The notes below the pieces were generated by a model, which saw only the letters and a program-made list of their open reading frames with translations, was not told the origin of the DNA and did not search any database. Below, one piece after another: positions 11,037-20,360 of a DNA stretch of 43,049 nucleotides. The number at the start of each line of letters is the position of its first letter. Positions within the stretch are counted from its first letter, which is position 1. Source of the DNA: Nanobdellati archaeon. Its GTDB lineage: Archaea > EX4484-52 > WAPT01. Both the position numbers and the translations under genes were made by a program. The DNA is taken from NCBI GenBank assembly GCA_027038505.1, contig JALVWC010000017.1, forward strand, positions 1-43,049, written 5' to 3'.

Positions 11037-11752
11037 AGGAGCTTGTGAAGTTCAGGGAGGAAGTCAAGAAAAGGAAACCTGAGTTTAGGAGATATCTGGC
11101 TGACAGGATAAAGAAACTCAGTAGAAGCGGCTACAGAAGGCCTAAAGGCATACAGAATAAGATGAGAAAGAGGATCTTTGGAAAGCCGAAAATGCCATGC
11201 GCTGGTTATGGAGGTCCGAGAGAAGCAAGACACCTTCACCCTTCAGGTTATAGAGAAGTGCTTGTGTATAATCCTGCTGATCTCGAGAAAATAGACAAGG
11301 AAAATGAGGCTGTGAGAATAGCTTCGTGCGTTGGCACAAAAAAGAGACTGGAAATTTTGAAGAAAGCTGAAGAGCTCGGAATAAAGGTGCTCAACCCGAG
11401 AATAAAGAGGAGAGCTTATCTCGAGCTTAAGAGAAGGGAGGAGGAAAAGGAGAAGAAAGAAAAGGAAAAGGCTGAGGAAACAAAGGAGGAAAAAGCAGAA
11501 AAATCTGAGAAAAAGGAAGAGGAGAAGAAAGTCCCGGAGAAAAAGGAGAAAGCAGAGGAACCTGTTGCTCAGCAAAAGGAAGATAAAGAAGGTGTTGAAA
11601 AATCGAAGGAGAAAACAAAGGAGGCGAAGAAGGGAGGAAAGAAAAAGAGCACCAAACCCCAAAAACGCTCCGAAACATCCGCCAAGAAAGGTGGAAAGAG
11701 ATCCGGCAGATCTTCCCCAGCTTCCAAAACAAAAAAGGGTGAGAAGTCATGA
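11027..11752 (+). CDS. rpl32e: Ribosomal protein L32e (eL32) with long low-complexity K/E tail
   Basis: KFREEVKKRKPEFRRYLADRIKKLSRSGYRRPKGIQNKMR; tail of roughly 100 aa, K/E-rich. Confidence 0.94.
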   Translation: MAMKELVKFREEVKKRKPEFRRYLADRIKKLSRSGYRRPKGIQNKMRKRIFGKPKMPCAGYGGPREARHLHPSGYREVLVYNPADLEKIDKENEAVRIASCVGTKKRLEILKKAEELGIKVLNPRIKRRAYLELKRREEEKEKKEKEKAEETKEEKAEKSEKKEEEKKVPEKKEKAEEPVAQQKEDKEGVEKSKEKTKEAKKGGKKKSTKPQKRSETSAKKGGKRSGRSSPASKTKKGEKS

Positions 11753-11931
11753 TCATCGAAATACCTTTCGTTCACTTTCATGAAAGAATCTGTCCTGCAT
11801 GCGGAGCTCTAACAAGAGAGCTGAAAATTGAAGGTGTCACTATTTATTCATGCAAAAGGTGTGGGATTGCCTATACAAGGGAGGCCATTATCCTCACACA
11901 GCAGAGGGATATAGAGCCAGTGAATAATTAA
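11749..11931 (+). CDS. Small zinc-ribbon protein embedded in the r-protein operon
   Basis: ERICPACGALTRELKIEGVTIYSCKRCGIAYTRE; overlaps L32e stop (atga) and lies 5 nt before the L19e ORF. Confidence 0.7.
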   Translation: MIIEIPFVHFHERICPACGALTRELKIEGVTIYSCKRCGIAYTREAIILTQQRDIEPVNN

Positions 11932-11935
11932 TGGC

Positions 11936-12412
11936 GTGGTGATCGCAATGAATTTGAGAACACAGAAAAGGATGGCCGCACAGATACTTAAGTGTGGGAT
12001 CCACAGGGTGTGGATTGATCCAGAGCATGTGGATGAGGTGGCGGAAGCTATCACCAAGGATGACATAAGAAGACTTATAAGGGAGGGCAAGATAGGAGTG
12101 CTGCCCAAGCAGGGCGTGAGTACAGCACGCGCCAAATACATAAAAATGCAGAAGAAGAAGGGCAGGAGAAGGGGGCATGGATCAAGAAAGGGCAAAAAAA
12201 CTGCGAGAATGCCGAGAAAGCTCGCATGGATGATCAGAATCCGCGCTCTGAGGAGACTTCTGAGGGAGCTCAGGGACAGGGGAGAGATAACCCGCTCTGA
12301 ATACAGGATGCTATATGCTCATGCTAAGGGTGGTATGTTCAGATCGAAGGCTCACCTTCTTCAGAGGGTTGAGAAGCTGAAGGAGATGAGAAGCAAAGAA
12401 GCAGAGGCGTGA
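11936..12412 (+). CDS. rpl19e: Ribosomal protein L19e (eL19)
   Basis: [42 protein letters not shown]. Confidence 0.96.
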   Translation: MVIAMNLRTQKRMAAQILKCGIHRVWIDPEHVDEVAEAITKDDIRRLIREGKIGVLPKQGVSTARAKYIKMQKKKGRRRGHGSRKGKKTARMPRKLAWMIRIRALRRLLRELRDRGEITRSEYRMLYAHAKGGMFRSKAHLLQRVEKLKEMRSKEAEA

Positions 12413-12969
12413 TGGGTATGGCTAGAACGGGATATGTCATGAAGTTCAGGAGAAGGAGGGAAGGTAAGACAGACTATAGAAAAAGGCTTGCTCTTGTGAA
12501 GAGTGGTAAGCCCATACTCACCGTGAGGAGAACGAACACACAGATAATCGCTCACATAAGGGAGTTCAATCCTGCTGGAGACGTGACAAGAGTTATGATA
12601 ACCTCAAAGAAGCTTTCTGAATACGGGTGGGAACACTCATCATTCAAGAACACACCCGCAGCCTACCTTACCGGATATCTTATAGGTAAAATGGCGCTGC
12701 AGCAGGGAATAAAGGAGGCTGTACTCGATATTGGCAGGCATGCTGCCACAAAGGGGGCGAGGATCTTTGTTGTGCTCAAGGGGGCTGTTGACGCTGGTCT
12801 TGAAATCCCCCACTCAGAGGATAAGATACCTGACGATAGCAGGATTAGAGGAGAACATATAAGCGATGAGGTTGTGGAAATGTTCAAAAAGGTTAAGGAA
12901 AATATTGATAAGAGGTTTTCCGAAACAGGAAGTGCACGAAAAAAGAAGAAATCTGGTAAGAAGGAGTGA
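12409..12969 (+). CDS. rpl18: Ribosomal protein L18 (uL18)
   Basis: [37 protein letters not shown]. Confidence 0.96.
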   Translation: MMGMARTGYVMKFRRRREGKTDYRKRLALVKSGKPILTVRRTNTQIIAHIREFNPAGDVTRVMITSKKLSEYGWEHSSFKNTPAAYLTGYLIGKMALQQGIKEAVLDIGRHAATKGARIFVVLKGAVDAGLEIPHSEDKIPDDSRIRGEHISDEVVEMFKKVKENIDKRFSETGSARKKKKSGKKE

Positions 12970-13676
12970 TGCTCATGCGGGCGAAAGTGTCTCTTGAGGA
13001 TTGGGTGCCAAGGACCGAGCTTGGGAGGATGGTGAAGGAAGGAAAGATTAAGTCGATAGAGGAAATTTTCCAGAAAGGATACGTTATAAGGGAGGCCGAA
13101 ATCGTTGATTATCTCGTACCTGACCTCAAGGAGGAACTCATAAATATAGGTGGGGTTAGCGGTAAAGGTGGTGGTAAGAGAAGAGTGCCTGTAAGGTCAA
13201 CGGTTAGGATGCACAAATCCGGCAGGAGAAGAACCCTTCATGCTGCTGCGGTAGTTGGCAATGAAAACGGCCTTATAGGGTTCGGTGTGGCAAGGGGGAA
13301 GAGTGCGAGAGAGGTTATAGAAAAAGCAATAAGAAATGCAAAGCTCAACATCTTCCCGGTAAGGAGGGGTTGTGGATCGTGGGAATGTGGTTGCAGAACG
13401 CCGCACTCCATTCCTTTCAAAGCCGAGGGCAAGATGGGAAGCGTTAGGGTTATCCTTATGCCCGCTCCTAAAGGTGTGGGTCTTGTCATAGGGGATGAAT
13501 TGAAGAAAGTTATGAGACTCGCTGGAATCAAAGATGTATGGTCAAAATCTTTTGGAGATACGAGAACGAGACTTAACTCTGTAGGAGCGGCTGTTAAAGC
13601 CTTTAAAAACCTTAACAAGATGAAGATCACAGAGGAAGATGTCAAAAAGACGGGAATGGTTCAGGGTGCTGTGTGA
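12966..13676 (+). CDS. rps5: Ribosomal protein S5 (uS5)
   Basis: [16 protein letters not shown]...[27 protein letters not shown]. Confidence 0.97.
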   Translation: MMLMRAKVSLEDWVPRTELGRMVKEGKIKSIEEIFQKGYVIREAEIVDYLVPDLKEELINIGGVSGKGGGKRRVPVRSTVRMHKSGRRRTLHAAAVVGNENGLIGFGVARGKSAREVIEKAIRNAKLNIFPVRRGCGSWECGCRTPHSIPFKAEGKMGSVRVILMPAPKGVGLVIGDELKKVMRLAGIKDVWSKSFGDTRTRLNSVGAAVKAFKNLNKMKITEEDVKKTGMVQGAV

Positions 13677-14107
13677 TGTACGCTGTGGTGAGGGTTAGAG
13701 GTACTGTCGGAGTAAGGGAAGAAATAGAGAGGACACTAAAACTTCTCAACCTTAATAAGCCACACCACTGCACAGTTGTGCCCAAGACATCTTCATACGA
13801 GGGTATGATCTTCAAGGTAAAGGACTACGTTACTTGGGGAGAGATTAATGAAGAAACACTCAGACTGCTAGTTGGGAAAAGAGGCGAGCTCGAGCATGGA
13901 GGTAGAGTACCTCCTGAAAAGGTTGATGAGCTCGTCGAGAAGATAAAGGAAGTTGGGCTCAAAAAATCCGGTCTGAAGCCGGTATTCCGTCTTTCTCCTC
14001 CCAGAAAGGGGTACGAAAGGAGGGGAATAAAGAAACCGTTTAAACTGGGTGGAGCTCTCGGTTACAGAGGGGAAAAGATAAACGATCTGATAAAACGGAT
14101 GGTATAG
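13673..14107 (+). CDS. rpl30: Ribosomal protein L30 (uL30)
   Basis: VVRVRGTVGVREEIERTLKLLNLNKPHHCTVVP. Confidence 0.96.
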   Translation: MMYAVVRVRGTVGVREEIERTLKLLNLNKPHHCTVVPKTSSYEGMIFKVKDYVTWGEINEETLRLLVGKRGELEHGGRVPPEKVDELVEKIKEVGLKKSGLKPVFRLSPPRKGYERRGIKKPFKLGGALGYRGEKINDLIKRMV

Positions 14108-14115
14108 AAAGGTGG

Positions 14116-14628
14116 GTGATGATGGTCGTCCGGAGGAAGAAAAGGAAGGCCAATAAGTTCAGAGGATCAAAGACACACGGTTGGGGATCAAAAAAGAAAC
14201 ACAGGGGTAAGGGTTCGAGAGGAGGTAAGGGAAATGCCGGAATGGGTAAGAGAGGACAACAGAAGCTTACAATGCTGTATGCCGAGGGCAAACTCCCGCT
14301 TGGCAGAGCTGATAAAGGCTTTACAAGACACAAATCTCTGATCAGGGAGAAGAAATACATAAATGTTGGAGATTTAGAACTCCATCTTGAAAGGTTTGAG
14401 GCCATGGGCGTGGCGGAAAAGAAGGGTGATGTTTACTCTATTGATCTGGAAAAGGCAGGTTACGATAAGCTATTGGGGGCGGGTAAGATTACCATCCCCG
14501 TAGAGGTGAGGATAGCTGAAGTTACCCAAAAAGCCATTCGGAAAGTTGAAGCCGCTGGAGGTAAGATCGTGTCCATCTCTCAAGATGAGGGTGAAGAAGC
14601 TATCGAGGCTGCACCAACCGCCGAGTAG
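14116..14628 (+). CDS. rpl15: Ribosomal protein L15 (uL15)
   Basis: RKANKFRGSKTHGWGSKKKHRGKGSRGGKGNAGMGKRGQQK. Confidence 0.96.
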   Translation: MMMVVRRKKRKANKFRGSKTHGWGSKKKHRGKGSRGGKGNAGMGKRGQQKLTMLYAEGKLPLGRADKGFTRHKSLIREKKYINVGDLELHLERFEAMGVAEKKGDVYSIDLEKAGYDKLLGAGKITIPVEVRIAEVTQKAIRKVEAAGGKIVSISQDEGEEAIEAAPTAE

Positions 14629-14648
14629 TACCTTCAAGGTTGTTCAAA

Positions 14649-16046
14649 ATGGACTGGGAGAGTATTTTTCAACTTCTGCCCGGAGTGGAACACCCGAAAA
14701 AAAAGCTCACGCTTAATGAGAGGCTCAAGTGGACAGGCATAATTCTCATTCTTTATTTTATCCTCATAGAAATAAAGGTATACGGTATAAGTCCCGAAAT
14801 TGCGGAGCGCTTTGCTGAGTGGGAGATGCTCCTCGGGGCAAGGACAGGTAGCCTAATGACCCTCGGTATAGGTCCGATAGTAACAGCGTCCATTCTCCTG
14901 CAGATGCTGGTCGGGGCAAGAATAATTAACTGGGATCTTAACACGACACATGGCAGAATTATGTTCCAAGGTGCACAGAAGCTTCTTGCCATTATAATAA
15001 CAGTGATGGAAGCGACCGCATGGGTACTCTTTGGGCCGATAAAGCCGGCTGAATACACGCTCTGGAACACCTTCATGGTGATCCTCCAGCTCTGCATAGG
15101 CGGGTGGCTGGTCATTTTCATGGATGAGGTTGTGAGCAAGTGGGGGTTCGGTAGCGGAATTTCACTTTTCATTGTCGGAGGGATTTCACGACAACTTTTC
15201 ATAAAGCTGTTCAGTTTTGAAAGCGCCGGCGAGTATTATGCAGGAAGACTTCTCGCTTTCATTCAGATGCTGATTCAGGGTAACCCGCAATGGGTACTCC
15301 TCGTGCCGATAATAACAACATTCCTGATCTTCATAATAGCGGTCGTTGCCCAGGGCATGAGGGTCGAGATACCTCTTGCTTTTGGGACACTCAGAGGTTT
15401 CGGAAGAAAATGGCCGCTGCGATTCATTTACACCAATGTCATACCCGTTATTCTGGTAACAGCACTCCTCATCAACATAGAGATGACGGGCCAGATGATT
15501 GCTCATCCCGTTGAAGGCTCCCTCTCCCTGAGGTGCGGTCCGCTGGGATGTTTTGACGAGCATGGTCGTCCGAAAAGCGGACTGGTGTATTACATCACAC
15601 CTCCATACAACTTTATGATTTCCCTTATTTACGGGAGCATTACCACCCGAGAGTTAATCAGAGCTATTATTTATCTTTTGATAATGATTTTTGGTACCGC
15701 CCTGTTCTCATACTTCTGGGTTATGACCTCGGGTATGGATGCTAAAAGTGTCGCTGAACAAATACAGGCTGCAAGCCTGCAGATACCGGGTTTCAGAAAG
15801 GATCCGAGGGTTATTGAGAAGGTTCTTGACAGGTACATAACGCCGCTCGCAATCATGGGCGGAGCTTTTGTCGGCTTTCTTGCAGCTATAGCAGATCTCA
15901 TGGGAGCGCTTGTAAGAGGTACGGCAATCTTGCTTGCCGTGATGATAGTGTACAACATGTATGAAATGCTGGCCGTTCAGCAGCTTGAGGATGCTCACCC
16001 GCTTGTGAGAAAGCTCATGAGCTCAGCTACTAGAGGAGGAAAATGA
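14649..16046 (+). CDS. secY: Preprotein translocase subunit SecY
   Basis: Multi-TM; LGIGPIVTASILLQML...WGFGSGISLFI; position after L15. Confidence 0.97.
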   Translation: MDWESIFQLLPGVEHPKKKLTLNERLKWTGIILILYFILIEIKVYGISPEIAERFAEWEMLLGARTGSLMTLGIGPIVTASILLQMLVGARIINWDLNTTHGRIMFQGAQKLLAIIITVMEATAWVLFGPIKPAEYTLWNTFMVILQLCIGGWLVIFMDEVVSKWGFGSGISLFIVGGISRQLFIKLFSFESAGEYYAGRLLAFIQMLIQGNPQWVLLVPIITTFLIFIIAVVAQGMRVEIPLAFGTLRGFGRKWPLRFIYTNVIPVILVTALLINIEMTGQMIAHPVEGSLSLRCGPLGCFDEHGRPKSGLVYYITPPYNFMISLIYGSITTRELIRAIIYLLIMIFGTALFSYFWVMTSGMDAKSVAEQIQAASLQIPGFRKDPRVIEKVLDRYITPLAIMGGAFVGFLAAIADLMGALVRGTAILLAVMIVYNMYEMLAVQQLEDAHPLVRKLMSSATRGGK

Positions 16047-16056
16047 TGACGGGAGA

Positions 16057-16512
16057 GTGATAAGGATGCATATCTTTGAATATTTATCCTCCGTTGATCC
16101 TCTGATTGGCGTGACAGCATTTTCAATTTTCATGGCGTTTTTATTCCCCCTTATTTATAGGTCTGTCATAGACATTGAGAGGGCGAAAGAGCTCAAAAGG
16201 AAAGCAAAGGATTACCAGAAAAGGATGAGGGAAGCTAGAAAACGCGGGGATGAAAAAGAATTAAAAGATTTGCTTGAAAAAAATATGAGTCTCCTAGGCG
16301 AGCAGATGAGTCTAACACAGAAACAGCTCATATGCACCCTCGCGATAATCATAGTTGTTTTCCCGATCCTAAAGCGGCTGTACGGCAATGCGACATTCAA
16401 ACTTCCATTCCCGCTACCCTTCGTGGGAAGCGATGTGGGGATAATAGGGCTCTACATAATCATATCAATCCCTGCATCGATGTTTTTCAGAAAGCTGCTT
16501 CGTGTGGATTGA
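16057..16512 (+). CDS. DUF106 / EMC3-like membrane protein
   Basis: DIERAKELKRKAKDYQKRMREARKRGDEKELKDLLEKN flanked by TM helices; follows SecY. Confidence 0.85.
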   Translation: MIRMHIFEYLSSVDPLIGVTAFSIFMAFLFPLIYRSVIDIERAKELKRKAKDYQKRMREARKRGDEKELKDLLEKNMSLLGEQMSLTQKQLICTLAIIIVVFPILKRLYGNATFKLPFPLPFVGSDVGIIGLYIIISIPASMFFRKLLRVD

Positions 16513-16523
16513 GGTGAGATGAA

Positions 16524-16790
16524 ATGAGGCCATCACTCAGAGGAGGTAAGTGGAAAAGAGTAAGGACCCCAGGAGGAAAACTCGTAATTCGTAGGGTTGA
16601 GAAGAAGGTTAACTTTGTAAAATGCGGACTGTGTGGCACAGTTCTTAGTGGCGTGCCCAGAGAGAGGCCATACACCCTCAAAAGTCTCGCAAAAACAAAG
16701 AAAAGACCCGAAAGGATGTACGGAGGTGTACTCTGTCCATCCTGTCTCAGGAAAAAAATAGTCGAGGCGGTCATAAAACTTAATGAATAA
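16524..16790 (+). CDS. rpl34e: Ribosomal protein L34e (eL34)
   Basis: RPSLRGGKWKRVRTPGGKLVIRR...KCGLCGTVLSGVPRERPYTL...GGVLCPSCLRKKI. Confidence 0.95.
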   Translation: MRPSLRGGKWKRVRTPGGKLVIRRVEKKVNFVKCGLCGTVLSGVPRERPYTLKSLAKTKKRPERMYGGVLCPSCLRKKIVEAVIKLNE

Positions 16791-17085
16791 AATGGAGAGG
16801 GTGATTGTGATGCTTGAGGTGGGTAGGGTCTGCGTTAAAAATGCGGGAAGAGATGCGGGGAGCTTTTGTGTTGTGATAGATATTATAGATGATAACTTCG
16901 TTATGATCACTGGCCCAAAAAGCCTTACCGGCGCGAGAAGAAAAAGGTGCAACATAAAACATCTTGAACCGACACCCTACAAGGTGAAAATAAATAAAGA
17001 TGCGAGCGACGAGGAAGTGCTGAACGCTATAAAGGAAGCTGGCATTGAGGATCTTATGAGTAAGAGAATTAAAATAGAGGTCTAA
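16783..17085 (+). CDS. rpl14e: Ribosomal protein L14e (eL14)
   Basis: LEVGRVCVKNAGRDAGSFCVVIDIIDDNFVMITGPKSLTGARRKRCNIKHLEP. Confidence 0.95.
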   Translation: MNKMERVIVMLEVGRVCVKNAGRDAGSFCVVIDIIDDNFVMITGPKSLTGARRKRCNIKHLEPTPYKVKINKDASDEEVLNAIKEAGIEDLMSKRIKIEV

Positions 17086-17106
17086 CCTTCAAAAATTTAT
17101 TAAAAG

Positions 17107-18096
17107 ATGTCCTCTACTTCTATCTGCATGCTGCTTGTGAGAGAAAAGGTGGAAACATCGGAAAAGTATGGGTATTATCCTCACGAAAGGCCAGTTGAGC
17201 AGCTTTTGAAGTATGGCGCCGTCATAATCGACAAGCCGCGCGGGCCCACAAGCCACCAGGTCGTTGCGTGGGTTAAAGAAATTCTTGGCATAGCAAAAGC
17301 GGGTCAAACAGGCACTCTTGATCCAAACGCCACAGGAGTTCTAGTCATCCTTCTCAACCACAGCGTAAAGATCACACAGATACTTGCAAGAAGTGATAAG
17401 GAATACATTGCTCTGATGAAACTGCACGCTGATGTCGAGCCCGAGAGGGTGATGGATGCTGTGAAGCGATTTGAGGGTACGATAACGCAGATACCTCCGG
17501 TCAGAAGTGCTGTCGCCAGAAAACCAAGAAAAAGAAAAATACACCACATAAAGGTTCTTGAAATGGAGGGAAGATACGTCCTCTTGCGTGTGAAGTGTGA
17601 AGCAGGCACTTACATAAGAAGGTTATGCGTTGATATAGGCAAGACTCTGGGTGTGAATGCAAACCTCCAGGAACTGAGGAGAATTGCGGTGGGACACATA
17701 AGCGAGGATAAATCCCACTATCTTCAGGATTTGGTTGATGCTTACGTGCTTTGGAAGGAAAAAGGTGATGACTCGCTTTTACGAGAGGTTGTGCTGCCAA
17801 TGGAATATCTCCTGAAGGATGTTAAGAAAGTTCTGATTAAGGATAGCGCCATCTCACCCATATGCTATGGGGCTCAGCTCCATGTGGGCGGGATCTCAAT
17901 GGTGGATCCCACCATAAGGAAAGGAGACACGGTTGCGATAATGAGTCTGAAGGGCGAGCTTGTTGCAGTTGGTAAAGCCGAAATGAGCGCCGAGGGGATG
18001 GCAAACAGAAAGAAAGGCGTGGCTTGCACCATAAAAAGAGTCATAATGGAGAAGGACACCTATCCAAAATTGTGGAAGACTCAGAAAAGCGAATAA
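17107..18096 (+). CDS. cbf5: tRNA/rRNA pseudouridine synthase Cbf5
   Basis: GAVIIDKPRGPTSHQVVAWVKEILGIAKAGQTGTLDPNATGVLVI; PUA domain. Confidence 0.96.
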   Translation: MSSTSICMLLVREKVETSEKYGYYPHERPVEQLLKYGAVIIDKPRGPTSHQVVAWVKEILGIAKAGQTGTLDPNATGVLVILLNHSVKITQILARSDKEYIALMKLHADVEPERVMDAVKRFEGTITQIPPVRSAVARKPRKRKIHHIKVLEMEGRYVLLRVKCEAGTYIRRLCVDIGKTLGVNANLQELRRIAVGHISEDKSHYLQDLVDAYVLWKEKGDDSLLREVVLPMEYLLKDVKKVLIKDSAISPICYGAQLHVGGISMVDPTIRKGDTVAIMSLKGELVAVGKAEMSAEGMANRKKGVACTIKRVIMEKDTYPKLWKTQKSE

Positions 18097-18140
18097 AATA
18101 ATAAAAAATTCAGAACTTATTGGTTTGGAGGTGTTTGTGT

Positions 18141-18347
18141 ATGGGTGTTGATGAGAGACTGCTTGAGATCCTTGCCTGTCCGAAGTGTAAGGGGGATGTG
18201 ATTGAGAAGGGTATGTTTCTGGTGTGTGAGAAATGCAAGCTTGCTTTCCCAGTGCTTGATGGAGACGTGCCGGATATGTTACTTGAGGACGCATGGGAAC
18301 TGAAGAAAGCTGAAGAAGCGGGGTTCAAGCACGATCTCAAACTTTAA
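18141..18347 (+). CDS. Trm112-like zinc-binding protein
   Basis: DERLLEILACPKCKGDVIEKGMFLVCEKCKLAFPVLDGDVPDML. Confidence 0.85.
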   Translation: MGVDERLLEILACPKCKGDVIEKGMFLVCEKCKLAFPVLDGDVPDMLLEDAWELKKAEEAGFKHDLKL

Positions 18348-18385
18348 AGATTTTTCCAATACCAGATCCAACAATTACCTTAAGT

Positions 18386-18533
18386 ATGACAGATTATATG
18401 TTTGCCTACATAGAACTAATAAAGGCAGGATATCAAGACCCTCCCGCCGACTTCTGCCCTGCATGTCCGTTTTTTTGAAGATGACCATCTGCCGTTGTGC
18501 AACCACTCTGGATATGGAGAAGTAAGCGAGTGA
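18386..18533 (+). pseudogene. Small Cys/His protein ORF interrupted at a T7 homopolymer
   Basis: Reads MTDYMFAYIELIKAGYQDPPADFCPACPFF* as given. With six Ts it continues EDDHLPLCNHSGYGEVSE*. Confidence 0.55.
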
Positions 18534-18555
18534 AACGATGGAATGAGATCCGTGT

Positions 18556-18583
18556 GAGGTGTTCACTTCAACTTGAACACCTC
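18556..18583. other. Perfect 10-bp inverted repeat, hairpin or terminator candidate
   Basis: gaggtgttca-cttcaact-tgaacacctc. Confidence 0.6.
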
Positions 18584-18650
18584 GGTTGATCTGGAAAAAG
18601 AAAATTTAAAAATACAGCTTCAATAAAGGAACTAAACAGGCTTTTACTGT

Positions 18651-18737
18651 GCCGCGGTCGCATAGCCTGGTAGTGCGCCGGCCTTGAGAGCCGGTGCCCG
18701 CAAGGGCGCGCAGGTTCAAATCCTGCCCGCGGCGCCA
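18651..18737 (+). tRNA. tRNA-Ser(UGA), CCA encoded, no intron
   Basis: GCCGCGG...CCGGC CTTGAGA GCCGG...long variable arm...GCAGG TTCAAAT CCTGC CCGCGGC G CCA. Confidence 0.93.
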
Positions 18738-18911
18738 TTGATAACTTTTTAAATTTTACGTGAGTATAAATTGTCACGTTTTTGATGCTAAGACCATTCA
18801 TTTGAACTTTGGTCCGGTGGCCTCCAGAAAAGGATTGCTGGGGGCATAAATCCGGCCGGTTCTGAGGAGAGCATTGCCGTTAATTATGTTAAAACTATAT
18901 GGTGTGAGGTC

Positions 18912-19370
18912 ATGGCAGCGAGAGAGGTTAGGGCTGAAGAGGTAGTGCGTATAGCGGGTACGGATCTCAACGGCGACTATTACGTTTACATGGCACTCCA
19001 GGGTATAAAGGGTGTCGGTTATAATTTTGCGAGAGCTCTTGTCAGGCTTCTCGGCATAGATGAGAGCAAGAAGTTGAAAGAACTCAGTGAGGAGGAGATT
19101 AAGAAGATAGAAGACGCTCTTAAAAATCCTATGAAATACGGGATGCCTGCCTGGATGCTCAACAGGAGAAAAGATAGAGAAAATGGAAAGGACATGCACC
19201 TAATCGGCACGGATCTCGAGCTTCAGGTTAAGGAGGACGTAAATAGACTTATTCGTATAAGGTGTTACAGGGGAATAAGACACCAGATGGGTCTGCCGGT
19301 CAGGGGGCAGCGTACAAGGACAGGGTTCAGGAAAGGTATGACCGTTGGTGTGCAAAGAAAGAAGAAATGA
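18912..19370 (+). CDS. rps13: Ribosomal protein S13 (uS13)
   Basis: [33 protein letters not shown]...[23 protein letters not shown]. Confidence 0.97.
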   Translation: MAAREVRAEEVVRIAGTDLNGDYYVYMALQGIKGVGYNFARALVRLLGIDESKKLKELSEEEIKKIEDALKNPMKYGMPAWMLNRRKDRENGKDMHLIGTDLELQVKEDVNRLIRIRCYRGIRHQMGLPVRGQRTRTGFRKGMTVGVQRKKK

Positions 19371-19380
19371 TGTGATCGAT

Positions 19381-19926
19381 ATGGGAGATCCTCGAAGGAT
19401 AAGGAGGAAATGGAAACCGCCACGCAAGAGGTGGGATGCTGAGAGGATCAGAGAAGAGAGAAAGTTGATGAGACAGTATGGGTTAAGGAGGAAAAAGGAG
19501 ATAAGGAGAGCGGAGGAAATTGTGAGAAGGCTCAGAAGGAGGGCAAGGAGCCTTATAGCAAATCCAAACGAGGAGGAGGAAAAATCCCTCATAAAGAAAG
19601 CCTATGAAATGGGCCTCGTTGATGAAAACGCAACTCTTGATGACATCCTCAGCATAACAGTTAGGGATCTCCTTGAAAGACGGCTTCAGACGATGGTTTA
19701 CAGACTTGGATTGACAAGAACCATAAAACAGGCGAGGCAGTTCATAGTTCACGGGCACATCATGGTGGGTGGACAGAGGGTGGTGACTCCCAGCTATATA
19801 GTTCATAGAGATGAGGAAAACACCATAGATTTCCATCCCAACTCTCCAATAAAGGAAATGTATGAAAAGGGCTTTGGTATTTTTGCTGATTTCAAGGATA
19901 AGGAAGTGGAGGTTCAAAACCAATAA
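19381..19926 (+). CDS. rps4: Ribosomal protein S4 (uS4)
   Basis: [22 protein letters not shown]...[37 protein letters not shown]. Confidence 0.97.
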   Translation: MGDPRRIRRKWKPPRKRWDAERIREERKLMRQYGLRRKKEIRRAEEIVRRLRRRARSLIANPNEEEEKSLIKKAYEMGLVDENATLDDILSITVRDLLERRLQTMVYRLGLTRTIKQARQFIVHGHIMVGGQRVVTPSYIVHRDEENTIDFHPNSPIKEMYEKGFGIFADFKDKEVEVQNQ

Positions 19927-19950
19927 GGTAGAGCGAGTTGGTGATATTTC

Positions 19951-20355
19951 ATGGCCACAGAAAAACAGAAGCAGGAAAGGTGGGGGATAGCGCACATTTA
20001 CAGCAGCTTTAACAACACCATAGTACATATAACGGATATAACCGGGGCTTATACGATCTCCAGGGTTTCCGGAGGATTCGTTACGGACAAGGGCAGGCTC
20101 AAAGGTGCTCCCTACCAAGCTATGCTCGCTGCCAAAAGAGCGGCTGAGGAGGCTCTTGAAAAGGGCATTACAGCTGTACATGTTCGTGTTAGAGCGCCGG
20201 GAGGACACCTTTCGAGAATCCCGGGTCCTGGAGCGCAGCCGGCCATCAGAGCGCTTATACAAGCAGGCTTAAAGATCGGAAAGATTGAGGATGTAACACC
20301 AATCCCTCACGACCGCACGAGAAAACCCGGAGGAAGGAGAGGTAGGAGAGTGTGA
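19951..20355 (+). CDS. rps11: Ribosomal protein S11 (uS11)
   Basis: [31 protein letters not shown]...[15 protein letters not shown]. Confidence 0.97.
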   Translation: MATEKQKQERWGIAHIYSSFNNTIVHITDITGAYTISRVSGGFVTDKGRLKGAPYQAMLAAKRAAEEALEKGITAVHVRVRAPGGHLSRIPGPGAQPAIRALIQAGLKIGKIEDVTPIPHDRTRKPGGRRGRRV

Positions 20356-20360
20356 TGTGA

